From Thiotrichaceae bacterium (GTDB taxonomy: Bacteria; Pseudomonadota; Gammaproteobacteria; Beggiatoales; Beggiatoaceae), in contig JAOZSV010000004.1 in assembly GCA_029939505.1 (NCBI GenBank), forward strand, positions 1-51,601: a stretch of DNA of 51,601 nt, written 5' to 3'. The position numbers and the translations under genes were made by a program. Position 1 is the first letter of the stretch. Each line of letters begins with the position of its first letter. Below the pieces are notes generated by a model that was given only the letters and a program-made list of their open reading frames with translations, was not told where the DNA came from and ran no database searches. Below, one piece after another: positions 35,199 through 43,872 of this stretch.

Positions 35199-35909
35199 AT
35201 GTTAATAAGTATTTTTAGTACTTCAAATACTCAAGATGTGGTACCCAGTCTGCTCCAAGGATTGCAGCGTTTGGAGGTAGAATATGGCAACTTCGACGGT
35301 GTCGGTATTGCCACCTTAATGGATGGGCGCATCCAACACCAATACACAGAAGGAACCGGACAAGATTTGCTTAATCTCTTGCAAAAACAGCCGATTTCTG
35401 GACACTTGGGCATCGCTTACATGCAGCCAAAAAGTGCCAAAGACGATAAAAACGGTCCCGCACTGCATTTCTACATGACTGAGCGTTTGGCGGTAGCCTA
35501 TTACGGTGTTATCGACAAGGACAACTTGTCTGACATCCGGGACAATTTGTGGGCACTGGGGTATGAATTTGAGACGAGAACCAACGGTGAATTAGTTCTA
35601 TCTTTTATCCAGCGTTATTTGGATTTGGAGATTAATTTGGATTTTAATATGGAATTTTCACCCCTTGACGCGATGAAAGTCAGTGCTGGACGTTTACAAG
35701 GCAGCTTTGCGATGATGGCACTTTTTGCCGAACCAGATTTGCTCCTTGCGGCTGGTAAGTACTGTCCACTTCCGCTTGGCGTGAATGGTAACTTCGGTTA
35801 CCTTGCTTCTGATACCAATGCGTTGAGTCTTCTCTCAATTCCCATTATGTTCGTGGCTGAAGGTAACCCGGTGGTGTTACGTCCCGTGACAACGGCACTT
35901 GTCAATTGA
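35199..35909 (+). CDS. GlmS-like class II glutaminase domain, catalytic residues lost
   Basis: This 236-residue protein aligns throughout with the N-terminal Ntn-type glutaminase domain of glucosamine-6-phosphate synthase (DVVPSLLQGLQRLE, ISGHLGIAYMQ, LRDNLWALGYEFETRTNGE-like, LQGSFAMMALFAEPD, LLAAGKYCPLPLGV, YLASDTNALS). The sugar-isomerase half is absent. The catalytic N-terminal Cys of MCGI is replaced (MLISIF). The RWATHG motif has become YMQPKSA, the oxyanion HNG has become YYG, and the glutamine-binding Asp of TDTE is Asn (TNGE). It therefore cannot be a normal glutaminase. An AAGGAGG ribosome-binding site 10 bases before the ATG and an uninterrupted frame suggest a functional pseudoenzyme. 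It lies about 590 bp upstream of the channel gene, same strand. Confidence 0.82.
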   Translation: MLISIFSTSNTQDVVPSLLQGLQRLEVEYGNFDGVGIATLMDGRIQHQYTEGTGQDLLNLLQKQPISGHLGIAYMQPKSAKDDKNGPALHFYMTERLAVAYYGVIDKDNLSDIRDNLWALGYEFETRTNGELVLSFIQRYLDLEINLDFNMEFSPLDAMKVSAGRLQGSFAMMALFAEPDLLLAAGKYCPLPLGVNGNFGYLASDTNALSLLSIPIMFVAEGNPVVLRPVTTALVN

Positions 35910-35910
35910 A

Positions 35911-36051
35911 TCAGTTAGAAATCTTCAAGGTTTTGGAAACGCTTTACGGTTTTGCCTTCAGTTAGAAATCTTAAAAGTTTTGGAAACGCTTTACGGTTTT
36001 CCCCTCAGTTAGAAACCTTCAAGGTTTTTGCAACGCTTTACGGTTTTACCC
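35911..36051. repeat. 47-bp tandem family G repeat x3
   Basis: TCAGTTAGAAATCTTCAAGG starts at 35911, with copies at 35958 and 36005, each followed by GGAAACGCTTTACGGTTTT or GCAACGCTTTACGG. It begins immediately after the stop of the GlmS-like gene. Confidence 0.85.
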
Positions 36052-36502
36052 TATTTTTCTGAACGTCTATAGGTTAGGAGCGAGGGAAATTTAATTAATT
36101 TTAACGTCGCCCCAAAGGGGCTCTAGCCTGGGGTGTGCCCAACGCTAGAAATCCGATTTTTCCCCAAAATCGGATTTCAAGAGTTACGGTGAGATTGACA
36201 ATGGAATAAAACTAGGGTGAAAAATAATCCGTAAAACCACGTCATATTTAACACCCCAGTTTTATCCGTTAATAAAACATTGATAGAGTACTAGTCAAGT
36301 GGGTATAAGTTGTGTCCACCGACATCAGCGAGTGTCTTTACTGGTAACCATATAAAAATAGCGGTATTGCGTTCAAAACTAAGCTTGGTATGGTCTCTGA
36401 CAAAGCTTCGCTTTGAACTCCTTCAGACCCTAATCTCAACAAGGAGAAACAAAGTGATACCAAAAACCAATATGACCAGCCTCAAACGGGAGAAACGAAG
36501 TG
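36052..36502. other. Leader region of the channel gene
   Basis: GCCCCAAAGGGGC and a hairpin AAATCCGATTTTTC-CCC-AAAATCGGATTT at about 36151-36178, then inverse arms GGGTGAAAAAT and ATTTAACACCC (about 36219-36256). GGGAG at 36488-36492 is the likely ribosome-binding site of the next gene. An open frame at 36310-36513 is not supported. Confidence 0.55.
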
Positions 36503-39500
36503 ATGAAACTTAAACGCAATGCGAGGAACGTTGTCGTCGCTCTGGCGATATTGGCATTAGCCTTTGTTATCGCTTCCAAAGCGGGCCTATTTTCTGAACA
36601 GCCGTTTTATATCGCCGTTGTCAGTACGATGAGTGGCGAGTCTCAAGCCAAGGGACAGGCCATGGTCAACGCAATCCGCCTCCAGATTGATCGCGTCAAC
36701 CAGGCCGGTGGCATCAATGGCAAACCAGTCGAATTGCTTGTGTTTGACGACGAAGGCGATCCCATAGTGGCTCAAAAGAAAGCCTCGGAAATTGCAGCGC
36801 AAAATAAAGCCCTTGTGGTGCTTGGGCATTATTTTAGTAACGCCTGTGTTGCAGGGGGGGAAGTTTATCAAAAAGCGGGCATTCCCGCCATTACGCCTTC
36901 ATGTACGGCTGACCGTGTCACGGAAGGCAATGACTGGTATTTTAGAGTCGTTCCCAACAATGGTGCCGAGGGTACGTTTTTGGCCAATTATGCCAAACTG
37001 GTCATGAAACACGACCGAGTCACCATCGTCTATGATGACCAAAATGATTATTCTCGTTCGTTGGCGAATGGTTTTGAAAACCCCTTTCGAGGTTTGCGGG
37101 GAACGATCCAAAATAAATGGATTGTCAATGCCAAAGCGGACAACGCGGATCAGCAGATTGGGGTTATTGCCAAAGCCTTCTTACGGGAAAACCCCGGCTT
37201 GATTTTTCTCGCATTGCAAGCTAATGATGCGAAAAAGCTTATCGTTTCCATCAGACGCAAGGGTTTACAATATCCCATCCTTGGTGGCAATGCGCTGAGT
37301 CAAAAAACCTTCGCGACACTTTTTAATGAATATCCCGAAGAACAAGTACAACCAGGCTATTTTTCGGATGGTATTTATGCGGCCGCGCCCCTGATCTTTG
37401 ATGTGGCGGGTGAACGTTTACAACAAGGCCGAGATCTGTTTATAAAAAGATTTGGCGAAGAACCTAGTTGGGTGGTGGCAACCGCTTTTGAGGCAGTTCA
37501 GGTGGCCATTGAGGCGATTAAAAAGACCAAGATTCAAGGCAAGCCAGAAAATCTGGTCAAAGAACGCCAAAAAATTCGGGATTACTTGGCCAAACGGACT
37601 AGCATGAAGAAGGCCTTTAAAGGCATCAACGGGCCGTTTTACTTTGATAAGCAGGGTAATGCGGTTAAACCCTTAGCCATTGGCGTGTTTAAACATCAAC
37701 AGTTTATCTCGGCTTTGACACAATTTCAGCCGGTGGATGATCTCCAACAGGTTGATCATCTTGAGGAAGAATTAGCGGCCGAACGCATTGTGACTATTGC
37801 CGGACAATATATGTATAAAACCCATATTGTTTACACTGGCATAGATTTCAATGCCGTCAGTGATATTGATGTCAAAAATTCCACTTACCAAATGGATTTT
37901 TACCTGTGGTTTCGCTCTAAAAAAGGGGTTGATGCCAGCGACATTGAATTTATCAATTCGGTCGATTCCTTCCAAAAACTTCAAAATGATCAGGCCATTA
38001 TTGAGGAAACAGTGGTATTGGATAATGCCATTAAGGACCTTGGGGAAGATATAACCTATAAGGCTTATCGTGTGAAAGCTGATTTTAAGGGGCAATTCCA
38101 TTTCAAAGATTACCCCTTTGATAAACAAACATTGGCGGTTCAATTTCGCCATACTAAATTAACTCGCAACAACTTCATCTATGTTGTTGATTTTGTGGGT
38201 ATTGGTGAAACCACCAAACAAGGTATTTTGGCTAAATTGGAACGCAACAATGTTTTCAGTTCTATTAGCGATTGGAAAATCAAGGGTGCGAATTTTTTTC
38301 AGAACATTATGGACAACGAATCCACTTTAGGTAATCCCAATTTGTTTAGAACCGGTTCCCATATTCAGTATTCACAGTTCAATGCTGTCATTAAAATCAA
38401 AAGGGATACACTGGGTTTTCTCACCAAAAACTTGCTACCTCTGTTGTTTTTGGTGGGTATCTCATATTTGATCATGTTTTTACCTTTTGATGAAAATACC
38501 GTTATGGCTATCAGCGGCACTTTGATGGCGGTGGTTTTTTTCCATTTAAGTCTGGCAAGTGCTTTACCTGACGGGATTAGTTATGCGGTGGCATTGGATC
38601 AGGCATTTTATGTCATTTATGGGTTAATTACCTTCCAACTCTTGTTGGTGGTAATTGCTCAACGTGAGACGGTTAACGGCAATGAGATCGCGTTGAAACG
38701 TATTGTTTTGACGGGGCAAGTGGTTTACCCCATCGTGTTTTTAATCGCTGTCATATTAATGGCTGATATCTATGGCGGAATACGCTTATTCCCGGTTCAA
38801 TCTGGTCCAACTTCTGAGGTATCCCAAACCGCTTCTCAAAACCTGACGGCTCCAAAAACCATTGACGAGAAAGTCACTTTGACTTTCGGGGCTTGGCGAA
38901 CAGCAAGGATAGACAAAATCAACCGAGTGCTTGCTGTATTCACTGCACAACATCCCAATATTACCGTCAAACCCCAGCCAGCGGCGGTAAAATGGTATAC
39001 CCCAATGCTGGAATTTCAACTGGAAAAGGGTATCGCGCTGGATGTGTTCTATTTGAGATCATTTTCGCGTTCTCAACCGTTGTTTGAAGCCGGTTATCTG
39101 GAACCACTGGGGAATTTGCCCGGCTTGAAGGAAAACTTTGATCTACCAGCGCGTCAACCTTGGCTATCTGAGAATGGCGAGCCGTATGCGGTACCATTCC
39201 AAGCCGTCTCTCACGGAATATACTACAACATTGATATTTTCAAAGATCTGAACTTGGCTGTTCCCACAACGTGGGAGGCCTTATTGAGCACCGCGCAGGC
39301 CATAAAAAAGGCTGGGTATCTCCCATTTGCCAATGGGATCAAGACGGGTTGGGCAACCTCTGATATTATCTTTATGGGCTTGGCACCCAACTTTATTGGT
39401 GGGCGTGAGGGAAGACAAAAATATGAGTCAGGTGAACGTTGCTTTGACGATGAACACGTTGTCGCTGCGTTTCAAGCGGTCGCTGATCTCGCGCCCTTTT

Positions 39501-40072
39501 TGCCAGACAATCCGGAAGAAATCAGTGTCGGGCAAAGCAAGCAGTTGTTTCTGCAAGGTAAAGTGGCTATGTTTATGGGCAGTTCATTGAACATTTCAGC
39601 TTTTAAACAAGGACGGCCAGACTTTGAATGGGGTATTTTTGCGATACCAGCACTGAAGGGACAACCTGAATATGTCACCTATCATCCGGATTTTGGGATT
39701 GGGCTGAATGCTGCTTCAAAGCATAAGACAGAGGCGAAACTGTTGTTGGAATGGCTTAGTCAACCTGAAACGGGTGAATTATTGAGCAATGAGTTCCCCG
39801 GCTTTTTTCCGATGCATAAAAAAGCACCAACTATCCGTAATAAACACGCGAGGGCCTTTCTGGCGTTGAATGAGGGGCGTGAAACAGACGTGCGTTGGGC
39901 CTTTCCAAAGTTGATGGGTAGATCACCAAACGGTAAGGCACTGATGCAGAATAACACGGCCGCTGTAATCATGGGCCAGAAAACACCTCAAGAAGCAGCC
40001 GAGGCTTTGCAAGATGGATTGGGTCAATGGTTTAAACCGGCCCAAAGATGCTTTCAATTTGCTCAACGTTGA
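36503..40072 (+). CDS. Ligand-gated ion channel flanked by two periplasmic binding domains
   Basis: This 1189-residue fusion reads in order: membrane anchor or signal (about 10-27); branched-chain-amino-acid-type binding protein (about 34-405; FYIAVVSTMSGESQAKGQAM, VNQAGGINGKPVELLVFDDE, GHYFSNACVAGGEVYQ); pentameric ligand-gated channel (ligand domain about 437-634 with VSDIDVKNSTYQMDFYLWF and the Pro-loop YPFDKQTLAVQF at 537-548, no Cys pair); membrane helices at about 642-660, 665-689, 692-719 and 733-756; a linker; a sugar-type family 1 binding protein (about 787-1185; VPFQAVSHGIYYNIDIFKDL, FIGGREGRQKYES). Channel topology puts both ends of the core, hence both binding domains, in the periplasm. 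Acidic Asp663-Glu664 before helix 2 favour cation selectivity (inference). ATG 36503 has GGGAG upstream; GTG 36500 is possible. Ligands are unknown. The frame is intact, so it is probably functional. Confidence 0.9.
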   Translation: MKLKRNARNVVVALAILALAFVIASKAGLFSEQPFYIAVVSTMSGESQAKGQAMVNAIRLQIDRVNQAGGINGKPVELLVFDDEGDPIVAQKKASEIAAQNKALVVLGHYFSNACVAGGEVYQKAGIPAITPSCTADRVTEGNDWYFRVVPNNGAEGTFLANYAKLVMKHDRVTIVYDDQNDYSRSLANGFENPFRGLRGTIQNKWIVNAKADNADQQIGVIAKAFLRENPGLIFLALQANDAKKLIVSIRRKGLQYPILGGNALSQKTFATLFNEYPEEQVQPGYFSDGIYAAAPLIFDVAGERLQQGRDLFIKRFGEEPSWVVATAFEAVQVAIEAIKKTKIQGKPENLVKERQKIRDYLAKRTSMKKAFKGINGPFYFDKQGNAVKPLAIGVFKHQQFISALTQFQPVDDLQQVDHLEEELAAERIVTIAGQYMYKTHIVYTGIDFNAVSDIDVKNSTYQMDFYLWFRSKKGVDASDIEFINSVDSFQKLQNDQAIIEETVVLDNAIKDLGEDITYKAYRVKADFKGQFHFKDYPFDKQTLAVQFRHTKLTRNNFIYVVDFVGIGETTKQGILAKLERNNVFSSISDWKIKGANFFQNIMDNESTLGNPNLFRTGSHIQYSQFNAVIKIKRDTLGFLTKNLLPLLFLVGISYLIMFLPFDENTVMAISGTLMAVVFFHLSLASALPDGISYAVALDQAFYVIYGLITFQLLLVVIAQRETVNGNEIALKRIVLTGQVVYPIVFLIAVILMADIYGGIRLFPVQSGPTSEVSQTASQNLTAPKTIDEKVTLTFGAWRTARIDKINRVLAVFTAQHPNITVKPQPAAVKWYTPMLEFQLEKGIALDVFYLRSFSRSQPLFEAGYLEPLGNLPGLKENFDLPARQPWLSENGEPYAVPFQAVSHGIYYNIDIFKDLNLAVPTTWEALLSTAQAIKKAGYLPFANGIKTGWATSDIIFMGLAPNFIGGREGRQKYESGERCFDDEHVVAAFQAVADLAPFLPDNPEEISVGQSKQLFLQGKVAMFMGSSLNISAFKQGRPDFEWGIFAIPALKGQPEYVTYHPDFGIGLNAASKHKTEAKLLLEWLSQPETGELLSNEFPGFFPMHKKAPTIRNKHARAFLALNEGRETDVRWAFPKLMGRSPNGKALMQNNTAAVIMGQKTPQEAAEALQDGLGQWFKPAQRCFQFAQR

Positions 40073-40077
40073 TTTGA

Positions 40078-40114
40078 CGGATGCTATCCCTTCCGAGGGA
40101 TAGTATCCGTTTTA
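40078..40114 (+). terminator. Family C hairpin terminator after the channel gene
   Basis: CGGATGCTATCCC-TTCCG-AGGGATAGTATCCG followed by TTTT, starting 6 bp after the channel stop. Its position and U-tract make it a good Rho-independent terminator built from a repeat. Confidence 0.6.
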
Positions 40115-40438
40115 ACATGAAAATTTTGGTTATGTTTTTATCGACTCAAGATATTTACATTTTGGATAAGTTTTATTGTAGGGTGGGCAACGGGTTTTTT
40201 GTTGCCCACCAAAACACTACAATTTTAGGAGTCCAAACTTTAGTTTGGTAGATGGGCAAACTAAAATTATATTTCAATCAGAACCAAGTTTTTCGTACCA
40301 GGTTCGCCTGAAACGAATGATAAGCTTTGTACTCCTTTAAACTATAACTCACGCCGTTTTTCGTACCAGGTTCGCCTTGTGCTCCTGATAAGCTTTGTGC
40401 AATGGTTGGTGTATGAAGTCAAAGTCGAACTCATGTTA
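40115..40438. repeat. Family A, I and E repeats between convergent genes
   Basis: Family A hairpin at about 40178-40213, family I arm at 40229-40247, and two inverse family E copies (TTCGTACCAGGTTCGCC, about 40290 and 40358). No gene. Confidence 0.75.
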
Positions 40439-43366
40439 TTAATTTCTAAACAGTTTAATATAAAGAAAAAATTCATCATAATCGTTGCCGGCTTGATCCC
40501 AAGCGCGTGCGAAACCTAATGATAAAGTGGCATCTATGGTATAGAAGTTAGTCAAGTACCAGTTACTTTGGATACCCAGGTTATAATATTGGGCTGATGT
40601 GTCTTCAAATTCAGAATAGAGCCGTTGATGAAAAACCGAGATATCCGCTCGTATCAAATAACTATCCCCAAATCGTTGGCCTATTTTGACGGAGGGGAAA
40701 ATATTTTCTACTGTGAATTTGGCAAAGCGATCCGCGATTTGGCTGTTGTCGCCAAGTCCGGAGAAGTTTTCAATTTGCCGATAGCGTCGGTTGGTTCCTG
40801 CTTCTAAGAGTTGGTTGCCAAAACCTTCAAAGTAAAATAGCCCTGCCCCAATGAAATCGCCCCAGCTTTTTCCAGCCGCTGTTTGAACGCTGAAAATATT
40901 ATGGGGGGTAAAAATCGGGGTGAACCAATTGAATTCACCAGACAATGTGGTGGCGTTGGTGGCGAAATCATCGGTTAAATGCGTTTTTCTGAGTTGGGCG
41001 TTCCATTCATAGCCTTTTTCTGCATCGACACTGCCAATCGTTCTTCGCAGGTTAACGCCTTGAAAGCCGGTTCCATAACTGAGCGTTTCTTCGGTACTTT
41101 CTTGGCCAAAATCATCGTATTTCCATTGGTTCCAGCCTAGAGAAAACGACTGTGTCAGGGTTTTGGGTCGATCATAGACCCAGAATTTATTGTATGCGGT
41201 GAAAATCCCGTTATTGACGCGCCGCACCTCACGTCGATTCGCCAAATCATAAAAGGAAGTCGGCAAATGTTGTAAGCCGATACTAAACCGATTCAAATAT
41301 TCATAACCACCATTTAAATGAAAATCGTAGCCAGAATCGGGGTTTTCCTGTTTGGAAAGGCCGGTTTTTAGGTACAAACGATGTTCGTTCAACGGATCTT
41401 TCATTTCTCCATAGAGTCCTAACGCTGTCTGCTTACCATAAGAGGCGATGGTTGGAATCAGCGCGGTTTTTTGGAGGTTGAGCCAGCCGTGATATTTTTC
41501 ACCAACCAGTTTTTTGTCAGCGAGAATTGTAGGATCGGGCTTTAATCGCCATTCGCGCAATTCTGGATGGTTTTCAATGACTTGTTGGCCGCGATAGTGG
41601 ATGGCTGCTACACCGTCCACCGGTTGGTTAGGTATGATGACGGGTTGAAAACCTTGGCTGGTGAATTGATAGGCAAAAATGCGTTCTTGATCTAAGACTA
41701 ATGGATGAAACAGTCCGGTTGGGCTGTTGCTTAACACTTCTATCTCATTACTGTCCACCGCTTTGCGGAAAATATTGGAGACACCGCTGGTGTATGCGTT
41801 CCAATAGGCGCTGTTGCCGTCTATTCCCCAACTGGGATGCTCTGGGCTGCCTTCATTTGTTAAAACTTTATACAAAAACCGTTTTTCTTTCAATACTTTC
41901 ACTAAATCAATTAAGATGAACTGTTGTTCGCCAGTGCCTTTTCGGAGCGTGGCTAACATGGTTTTGCCGTTAGGATGAATCTGAAGATGACCCAAAATGG
42001 TGCCGACTGGCAGTAAAATCTTTGGTGAAATCTGTTGATACGGAAAAGGGGACATCACTAAGGCGGATTGTGAATGGCGGATTTGAATACCCCACAGCGC
42101 GTGATTGTGCGGATTGATCGCCAAATTGCCGAGACGCGCATCCTGAAATAAGCGTTTACTCTCTCCATTGTTAATATCGACGGCCCACAAATCACGATAG
42201 CCTCTGTCATTATGCGTGGTGAAAAAGAAAAAACCTGTTTGTTGATCAAAGGCGGTGGCGGCGACTTGTATCAGCGTTGGGGTTGGCAGCGTGTGAATTT
42301 CCTTGAGTTCGCCGGTGTTTAAATCCAGTTGTTCAATCGCGGTGAAGTGATGCGGGCGGAGGCTTGCCAATAGGATTGAATTGTCGCGGTTCTGGTAGCC
42401 TCTGGTTACCCAGCCGAGTGGCGCGGTGATTTTTTGCGTGGCACTCAATGGGTATTTTTGGATTCTTTTGAGGTTTTGCTGTTGAAATTGTTGTTCGGTG
42501 GTGAGGAAGAGTGCCCAAGCATCTTCTAGGCTGGTGCCGAAAACTTGCTGAAATTTGGTCTGAAAATGAATATGTCCTGGTTTTGGATCGAGTCGCACCC
42601 ATTGCAATAGTCCTTGCAAACCATATTGGATAGCGAGGTGGCTCATAAAGCGGGTGCCATATAAATAGGCGGTGCTGCCTAATAAAAAAGAATCGTCATT
42701 AAAATCCACATCTCCCCATGCCAGCCACGGCGCGTTTTCATAAGTCAAGGTCCGAAAATACATTTCGTCATAACTGCCCAATACTCGCCCATAGCCACCA
42801 CTAAACCAGGTTTCCATAAATACCGCGATGCCTTCTTGATACCAAGTGGGCGTAAAGCGTCCCTGATTCGTCAATAAAGAAAAGGGCAACGTCAGCGGAC
42901 TATGTTTGATTGGCATGACTTTACCAAAAATACGGCGTAAGCGTGCCTGGGTTGGGGAGGCTTGATCGCCAATGACGATATGGACTAATTCATGGCTGAA
43001 TAACCACAGAAACTGATCGTCAAAACGGGTAGATTCATAATCCGATTGGTCAAAAGGGGCGACATCCAGCGTCATTGTGTTGTGGGGTAACGCGGTGGCT
43101 CTGCCGCTGCCAGTGTCTTGATAATCCCGGATTATGACGGTAATGATTTCGGTGGGTTGATAATGGAAAATTTGTTTGAGGCTGTGCAATGACACTTCGG
43201 CACCAATGATAATACGAGGAAGCAAGGCTTGATGTTGTTTTTGATAAATGAAGCGAAAGTTGTCGGTGCTGAGATGAAGCCATTCGCTGGCGAAGGAAAA
43301 GATGGGAAACCATAAAAAACCAAGAAAACTGGCTATTTTTAGTATTCTTAACAAAGTTAATGTCAT
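40439..43366 (-). CDS. Secreted metallopeptidase / beta-propeller / outer-membrane barrel fusion
   Basis: The 975 residues start with a signal peptide (about 1-27, FSFA). A gluzincin-type peptidase domain follows, with HELVH (His125, Glu126, His129) and a second Glu ligand in WYQEGIAVFMET (Glu178), like the peptidase-MA group. Residues about 320-620 are TolB-like propeller repeats (LWAVDINNGESKRLF, HPSWGIDGNSAYWNAY). The last third (about 650-975) is made of alternating amphipathic strands typical of an outer-membrane barrel (GYEYLNRFSIGLQHLP, YEWNAQLRKTHLTDDF, YNLGIQSNWYLTNFYT), ending FFLYIKLFRN. The zinc site is complete, so it is probably a protease held at the outer membrane. The substrate is unknown. 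It is convergent with the channel gene. Confidence 0.82.
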   Translation of the reverse strand: MTLTLLRILKIASFLGFLWFPIFSFASEWLHLSTDNFRFIYQKQHQALLPRIIIGAEVSLHSLKQIFHYQPTEIITVIIRDYQDTGSGRATALPHNTMTLDVAPFDQSDYESTRFDDQFLWLFSHELVHIVIGDQASPTQARLRRIFGKVMPIKHSPLTLPFSLLTNQGRFTPTWYQEGIAVFMETWFSGGYGRVLGSYDEMYFRTLTYENAPWLAWGDVDFNDDSFLLGSTAYLYGTRFMSHLAIQYGLQGLLQWVRLDPKPGHIHFQTKFQQVFGTSLEDAWALFLTTEQQFQQQNLKRIQKYPLSATQKITAPLGWVTRGYQNRDNSILLASLRPHHFTAIEQLDLNTGELKEIHTLPTPTLIQVAATAFDQQTGFFFFTTHNDRGYRDLWAVDINNGESKRLFQDARLGNLAINPHNHALWGIQIRHSQSALVMSPFPYQQISPKILLPVGTILGHLQIHPNGKTMLATLRKGTGEQQFILIDLVKVLKEKRFLYKVLTNEGSPEHPSWGIDGNSAYWNAYTSGVSNIFRKAVDSNEIEVLSNSPTGLFHPLVLDQERIFAYQFTSQGFQPVIIPNQPVDGVAAIHYRGQQVIENHPELREWRLKPDPTILADKKLVGEKYHGWLNLQKTALIPTIASYGKQTALGLYGEMKDPLNEHRLYLKTGLSKQENPDSGYDFHLNGGYEYLNRFSIGLQHLPTSFYDLANRREVRRVNNGIFTAYNKFWVYDRPKTLTQSFSLGWNQWKYDDFGQESTEETLSYGTGFQGVNLRRTIGSVDAEKGYEWNAQLRKTHLTDDFATNATTLSGEFNWFTPIFTPHNIFSVQTAAGKSWGDFIGAGLFYFEGFGNQLLEAGTNRRYRQIENFSGLGDNSQIADRFAKFTVENIFPSVKIGQRFGDSYLIRADISVFHQRLYSEFEDTSAQYYNLGIQSNWYLTNFYTIDATLSLGFARAWDQAGNDYDEFFLYIKLFRN

Positions 43367-43502
43367 TATGCTACTCGGTGTTTTGCTATTTTCCTGTGGG
43401 GGAGGCTATTGTAATAAAAATCTTAATAGAAATCTGTGAAATAAATCTGTGAAATACGGAACGTATTTGAAAAAGGCGAAAATATTTCTCCCTCTTGAGT
43501 TG

Positions 43503-43675
43503 AGTACAACGAATTACGTGGATAAACGAATGATGCATCAAATCTTTGATTATTTATCAGACGCGGATGGGATTCGTTCGATAAATGGCAACGAAAGATA
43601 AGTTCGCCATGTCTTCTCAATCAATGAGAAACACGTTTAGGGAGTAATTCGTTTATCCACGTAATTCGTTGTACT
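43503..43675. mobile_element. 173-bp MITE-like element
   Basis: AGTACAACGAATTACGTGGA (from 43503) and its inverse TCCACGTAATTCGTTGTACT (to 43675) are terminal inverted repeats that extend about 28 bp with one or two mismatches. The 115-bp centre has no coding potential. Related arms occur at 17967, 23762 and 34270. Confidence 0.8.
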
Positions 43676-43856
43676 AAAGGGGTGGTATGAAAACTTTCGC
43701 TCTCCTGCACGAGTGGAAATCCCTTTTCATCTTAGGAAAATCGTCTGGGTTATTGGGTGCCATCAAATAATAGACGTGATTCGGCATAATACATAAACCA
43801 TACAATGCAAATTTATATTTTTTTGATTGGTGCCAGGTATCGGAACCTAAATACAA
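43674..43856 (-). pseudogene. Fragment of REP-associated tyrosine transposase (Y1/HUH type)
   Basis: The 60-codon frame contains KFALYGLCIMPNHVYYLMAP, matching the MPNHVH motif region of IS200-like, REP-associated (RAYT) transposases. The second metal-binding His is Tyr here (HVY). N- and C-terminal parts including the nucleophilic Tyr region are missing. The last residues (KVFIPPL) and the stop come from a family F half copy (43679-43713). Such enzymes mobilise short palindromic repeats, which abound here. Confidence 0.65.
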
Positions 43857-43872
43857 AGAGAGATAACCAAAA

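Noticed and set aside
36310-36513. 67-codon frame just before the channel gene
   Set aside because: No homology. The GGAG-GTG pairs here are better explained by the channel gene's own start region.
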